Assembly (NCBI RefSeq): GCF_001686985.1
Contig: NZ_CP015318.1
Location: 3,160,001 to 3,224,000, forward strand
Reading direction: 5' to 3'
DNA: 64,000 nucleotides
Origin: Mesorhizobium amorphae CCNWGS0123
Lineage (GTDB): Bacteria; Pseudomonadota; Alphaproteobacteria; Rhizobiales; Rhizobiaceae
Every line of letters starts with the position of its first letter. Position 1 is the stretch's first letter. A program made the position numbers and the translations under genes. Of the stretch, positions 61,631 through 64,000 are shown one piece after another. The notes beneath the pieces are model-generated. The model ran no database searches, had not been told where the DNA came from, and saw only the letters and a list, made by a program, of their open reading frames with translations.

Positions 61631-62502
61631 CCTTGAGCAGCCTGGATCTGAAAGCCGTAGGACCGCGCATCCGCATGATGATGCCGCATCTCACCCCGCT
61701 GGAGGCGAAGGTGGTGGAGACCGTCTTCGGCCGGCGCGGCTTCGACGACACCATTCCGCTGAAGCAGATCGCCGAGGAGGCCGGCGTGTCGGAGGCGATG
61801 GTGGTCAAGATCGCCAAGAAGCTCGGCTTTTCCGGCTATCGCGACTTCCGCACCGCCGTCTACGAGTACAGCCGCCTGCCGACCGCCGAGATGCATCAGG
61901 AACTGTCGGCCGACGACAGCTCGGCCGAGATCGTGCAAAAAGTGTTCCGCACCTCGATCCAGGCGCTGGAGGAGACGCTGGCCATCCTCGACATGGAGGA
62001 TTTCGACCGCGCCGCCGATCTGCTCTACAGGGCGAAGAACCGCGACTTCTACGGTGTCGGCGGTTCGGCTCAGATCGCCCGCGATGTGTCGCACAAGTTC
62101 CTGCGCATCGGAATCCGCGCCTCGATCTACGACGATTCCCACATGATGCTGATGTCGGCCTCGCTGCTCGGCGCCGACGACGTCGCCGTCGGCTTCTCGC
62201 ATTCCGGCAACACGTCAGCCGTCATCGACGCCATCCAGCTTGCCAGGAAGAGCGGCGCCCGCACTTTAGCCATCACCAACTACGACAACTCGCCGCTGGC
62301 CCAGATTGCCGACATCGTGCTGTGCTCGACGGCGCAGGGCTCGCCGCTGATGGGCGAGAACGCGGCCGCGCGCATTGCCCAACTCAACATCCTCGACGCG
62401 CTGTTCGTCGCGGTCGCGCAGCGCGACTACCAGGCGGCGGAGCGCAATCTCGGCCGCACCATGTCGGCGGTGACATCGAAACGAAAAGACCGGGGCACAT
62501 GA
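61627..62502 (+). CDS. MurR/RpiR-family transcriptional regulator
   Basis: 291 residues. N-terminal RpiR HTH (about 1-77): IPLKQIAEEAGVSEAMVVKI, KKLGFSGYRDFR. SIS phosphosugar-binding domain (about 120-260): FYGVGGSAQIARDVSHKFLR, VGFSHSGNTSAVIDAIQLAR, IVLCSTAQGSPLMGE. It should sense a sugar phosphate made by the neighbouring kinase and control this operon. It overlaps both neighbours by 4 bases. Confidence 0.93.
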   Translation: MTLSSLDLKAVGPRIRMMMPHLTPLEAKVVETVFGRRGFDDTIPLKQIAEEAGVSEAMVVKIAKKLGFSGYRDFRTAVYEYSRLPTAEMHQELSADDSSAEIVQKVFRTSIQALEETLAILDMEDFDRAADLLYRAKNRDFYGVGGSAQIARDVSHKFLRIGIRASIYDDSHMMLMSASLLGADDVAVGFSHSGNTSAVIDAIQLARKSGARTLAITNYDNSPLAQIADIVLCSTAQGSPLMGENAAARIAQLNILDALFVAVAQRDYQAAERNLGRTMSAVTSKRKDRGT

Positions 62503-63416
62503 CGCCGTCGACAACGCCGCTCGTCACCGTGTTCGGCAGCCTGCATTACGACATCATGGTCGACGCTCCCGACCGCCCGCGCAAGGGCGAGACGGTGACC
62601 GGCCATGCCTGGCACCCCAAATGTGGTGGCAAGGGCGGCAACCAGGCAGTGTCCGCGGCGCGGGCCGGCGTGCGCGCGGCGATGATCGGCGCCGTCGGCG
62701 ACGACGATTTCGGCAAGGCGCTGCTCACCAATCTCGACCGCAACGGTGTCAACCGACGCTTCGTGCGGATCGAACCCGGCGCCGGCTCCGGCATGAGTGT
62801 CGCGATCTTTGACGCGAGCGGCGACTATGGCGCGGTGATCGTCTCGGGCAGCAATCTCACTCTGGGCGAACAGGACATCGCCGCCGCCCGCACAATGATC
62901 GCCGAAACCTCGGTGCTGTTATTGCAGAACGAGGTGCCGGAAGCCGCCAACATCGCCGCCGCCCGCGCCGTGAAATCATCCGGCGGCCGTATCGTGCTCA
63001 ACGCCGCCCCGGTCCGCGAACTGTCGGGCGAATTGATCGCGCTGGTCGACATCGTCATCGTCAACGCCATCGAGGCGGAATTCCTGGCCGGTGTGCCGGT
63101 CGTCGACACGCTCGACGGCGCCGCCGAAGCGGCGCGCCGCCTGGTAGATGCCTACCCGGCCGCGATCGTCACCGCCGGCGGGGATGGGGTCGCCTATTGC
63201 GACCGAACGGGTCAGGTCCTCGCGCTGCCGGCCATTCCGGTGAAGGTCGTCAGCACTCACGGCGCCGGCGACGAATTCGTTGGAGCCTTTGCGGCGGCAC
63301 TTGCGCGTGGTGAGCCGGTCGAGGCGGCGCTTGCGGCCGCCAACGACGCCGCAGCTAGGCTGGTGGCGACGCCGGAAGCGGAGCGGGTGAGATGGTACGT
63401 GAAATCAGGGATCTGA
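62499..63416 (+). CDS. PfkB-family carbohydrate kinase, ribokinase-like
   Basis: 305 residues from the ATG at 62499, overlapping the RpiR stop. PfkB signatures: WHPKCGGKGGNQAVSAARAG near the N-terminus and HGAGDEFVGAFAAAL near the C-terminus, with the catalytic Asp in GAGDE. FGSLHYDIMVDAP is the opening strand. It phosphorylates the sugar brought in by the ABC transporter. Ribokinase-like, but the exact sugar is not decided. Confidence 0.92.
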   Translation: MTPSTTPLVTVFGSLHYDIMVDAPDRPRKGETVTGHAWHPKCGGKGGNQAVSAARAGVRAAMIGAVGDDDFGKALLTNLDRNGVNRRFVRIEPGAGSGMSVAIFDASGDYGAVIVSGSNLTLGEQDIAAARTMIAETSVLLLQNEVPEAANIAAARAVKSSGGRIVLNAAPVRELSGELIALVDIVIVNAIEAEFLAGVPVVDTLDGAAEAARRLVDAYPAAIVTAGGDGVAYCDRTGQVLALPAIPVKVVSTHGAGDEFVGAFAAALARGEPVEAALAAANDAAARLVATPEAERVRWYVKSGI

Positions 63417-63745
63417 TTGAATTCTTCAGGCCACATGTTCGCGACGCTGAGACACTCGATCGGCTGCGCAAGATGGTCGACGACCGCGGTTCCTGGTCGA
63501 AGGCGCATCACCTATTCGAGCACATCCGGCATAAGACGCTGCGTGCTGAGAGGGCCAAGGACAATCAAGCCATTGCGCAGTACATGTTCGAGGAGGCATG
63601 CGCAAAAGCTCTCTTCAATCTCACACGCGGTGCAGCACCGTTCGATGCTGACTCGCCATACTGGGTGGTGCCGAATGCTCTGGTTTGCGCACGCAGCCTT
63701 GGGCTCGATCAGATGGAGGTGGTGAACATCGTCACCACCGGCTGA
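63392..63745 (+). CDS. small hypothetical protein at the end of the sugar operon
   Basis: 117 residues from the ATG at 63392, overlapping the kinase gene by 25 bases. It is mostly helical with a possible core LFEHIRHKTLRAERAKDNQA and QYMFEEACAKALFNLTRGA, and it ends with a hydrophobic segment WVVPNALVCARSLGLDQMEV. No known domain is recognised. Overlap with the kinase suggests translational coupling, but a role in sugar use is only inferred. Confidence 0.65.
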   Translation: MVREIRDLIEFFRPHVRDAETLDRLRKMVDDRGSWSKAHHLFEHIRHKTLRAERAKDNQAIAQYMFEEACAKALFNLTRGAAPFDADSPYWVVPNALVCARSLGLDQMEVVNIVTTG

Positions 63746-63773
63746 CGGCCCGAAGCGTCATTGGCCGCGGATC

Positions 63774-64000
63774 CTACCGATCGACCATCGACATGGTCTT
63801 TTCATTGTAGCGTGGCCCCGAAACCTTGTCCGGGGTCAGTGCCATGTCGAGCCCCAGCAGTTCGGTGGCGTCGAGCTTGATCGCGGCCGCAGCGACGTTC
63901 TCCTCCAGATAGGTCCTGCGCTTTGTTCCGGGAATCGGCACGATGTCGATGCCGAACTCGGGCCCCTTGTGCAGCAGCCAGGCGAGCGCGATCTGGCCGG
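63774..64000 (-). CDS. aldo/keto reductase, C-terminal part (cut by window end)
   Basis: 75 codons are visible; stop TAG at 63774-63776, start beyond the window. The sequence GQIALAWLLHKGPEFGIDIV, PIPGTKRRTYLEENVAA and LDATELLGLDMAL is the typical end of AKR proteins of the AKR13/YajO-like kind; PIPGTK is the cofactor phosphate-binding motif. The catalytic tetrad lies outside. It is not closely related to the AKR at 704. Confidence 0.88.
   Translation of the reverse strand, partial: GQIALAWLLHKGPEFGIDIVPIPGTKRRTYLEENVAAAAIKLDATELLGLDMALTPDKVSGPRYNEKTMSMVDR

Overview
The window reads as chromosomal DNA of a Mesorhizobium-like alphaproteobacterium (Hyphomicrobiales). The reasons are high-GC coding sequence with GGAGG-type ribosome binding sites, many sugar-type ABC systems, LysR/LacI/AraC/RpiR regulators, and intergenic palindromic repeats of a kind I associate with rhizobial genomes. 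This placement rests on pattern recognition, not a database search. I saw no tRNA, rRNA, CRISPR array, insertion sequence or phage module. 65 protein-coding genes are called, two of them cut by the window edges, plus three short gene remnants.

0-8 kb: a TetR tail, an aldo/keto reductase, a regulator fusing winged helix, BTAD, alpha/beta hydrolase and a degenerate cyclase domain, small proteins, and a LysR gene divergent from a methyltransferase. 8-12.4 kb: a LacI-led cluster (divergent PanB-like protein, membrane di-iron hydroxylase, periplasmic binding protein, Rieske ferredoxin) that looks like an uncharacterised catabolic pathway. 12.4-20.3 kb: a DUF899 / HTH / beta-propeller trio, VOC and sulfotransferase genes, small ORFs in an AT-richer patch, and an AraC regulator.

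20.5-27.5 kb: signalling. A GGDEF-EAL protein precedes a tightly packed five-gene partner-switching operon: degenerate anti-sigma-like protein, STAS-methyltransferase fusion, dCache-HAMP-SpoIIE phosphatase, slr1658-like ATPase and slr1659-like STAS protein. It carries one intact and one degenerate copy of the kinase/STAS pair, the latter tied to a methyltransferase. This is the best candidate for an undescribed system.

27.5-40 kb: a truncated ATP-dependent DNA ligase whose 3' end runs into a sulfotransferase remnant, a DUF2270 membrane protein, a BCCT transporter with a GlxA-type regulator, a multi-domain diguanylate cyclase, a Kef-type antiporter with a Usp-like tail, ankyrin and MFS genes. 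40-46.5 kb: a complete MalFGK-type sugar ABC operon behind a LacI-type palindrome, then DUF922 and small secreted proteins. 46.5-56.7 kb: a LuxR-HTH/TPR protein, an FMO-like flavoprotein, a polyol-utilisation cluster (binding protein, SDR, zinc dehydrogenase, LacI) preceded by a 20-bp lux-box-like dyad, a LysR/SDR divergent pair, and a GNAT gene. 56.9-63.7 kb: a compact sugar operon (isomerase/epimerase, ribose-type ABC transporter, RpiR regulator, ribokinase-like kinase, 117-aa unknown). The window ends inside a second aldo/keto reductase.

Together this is a nutrient-acquisition and environment-sensing region. Three separate short remnants (TetR 3' end, methyltransferase 5' end, sulfotransferase 3' end) show repeated past gene loss or rearrangement.
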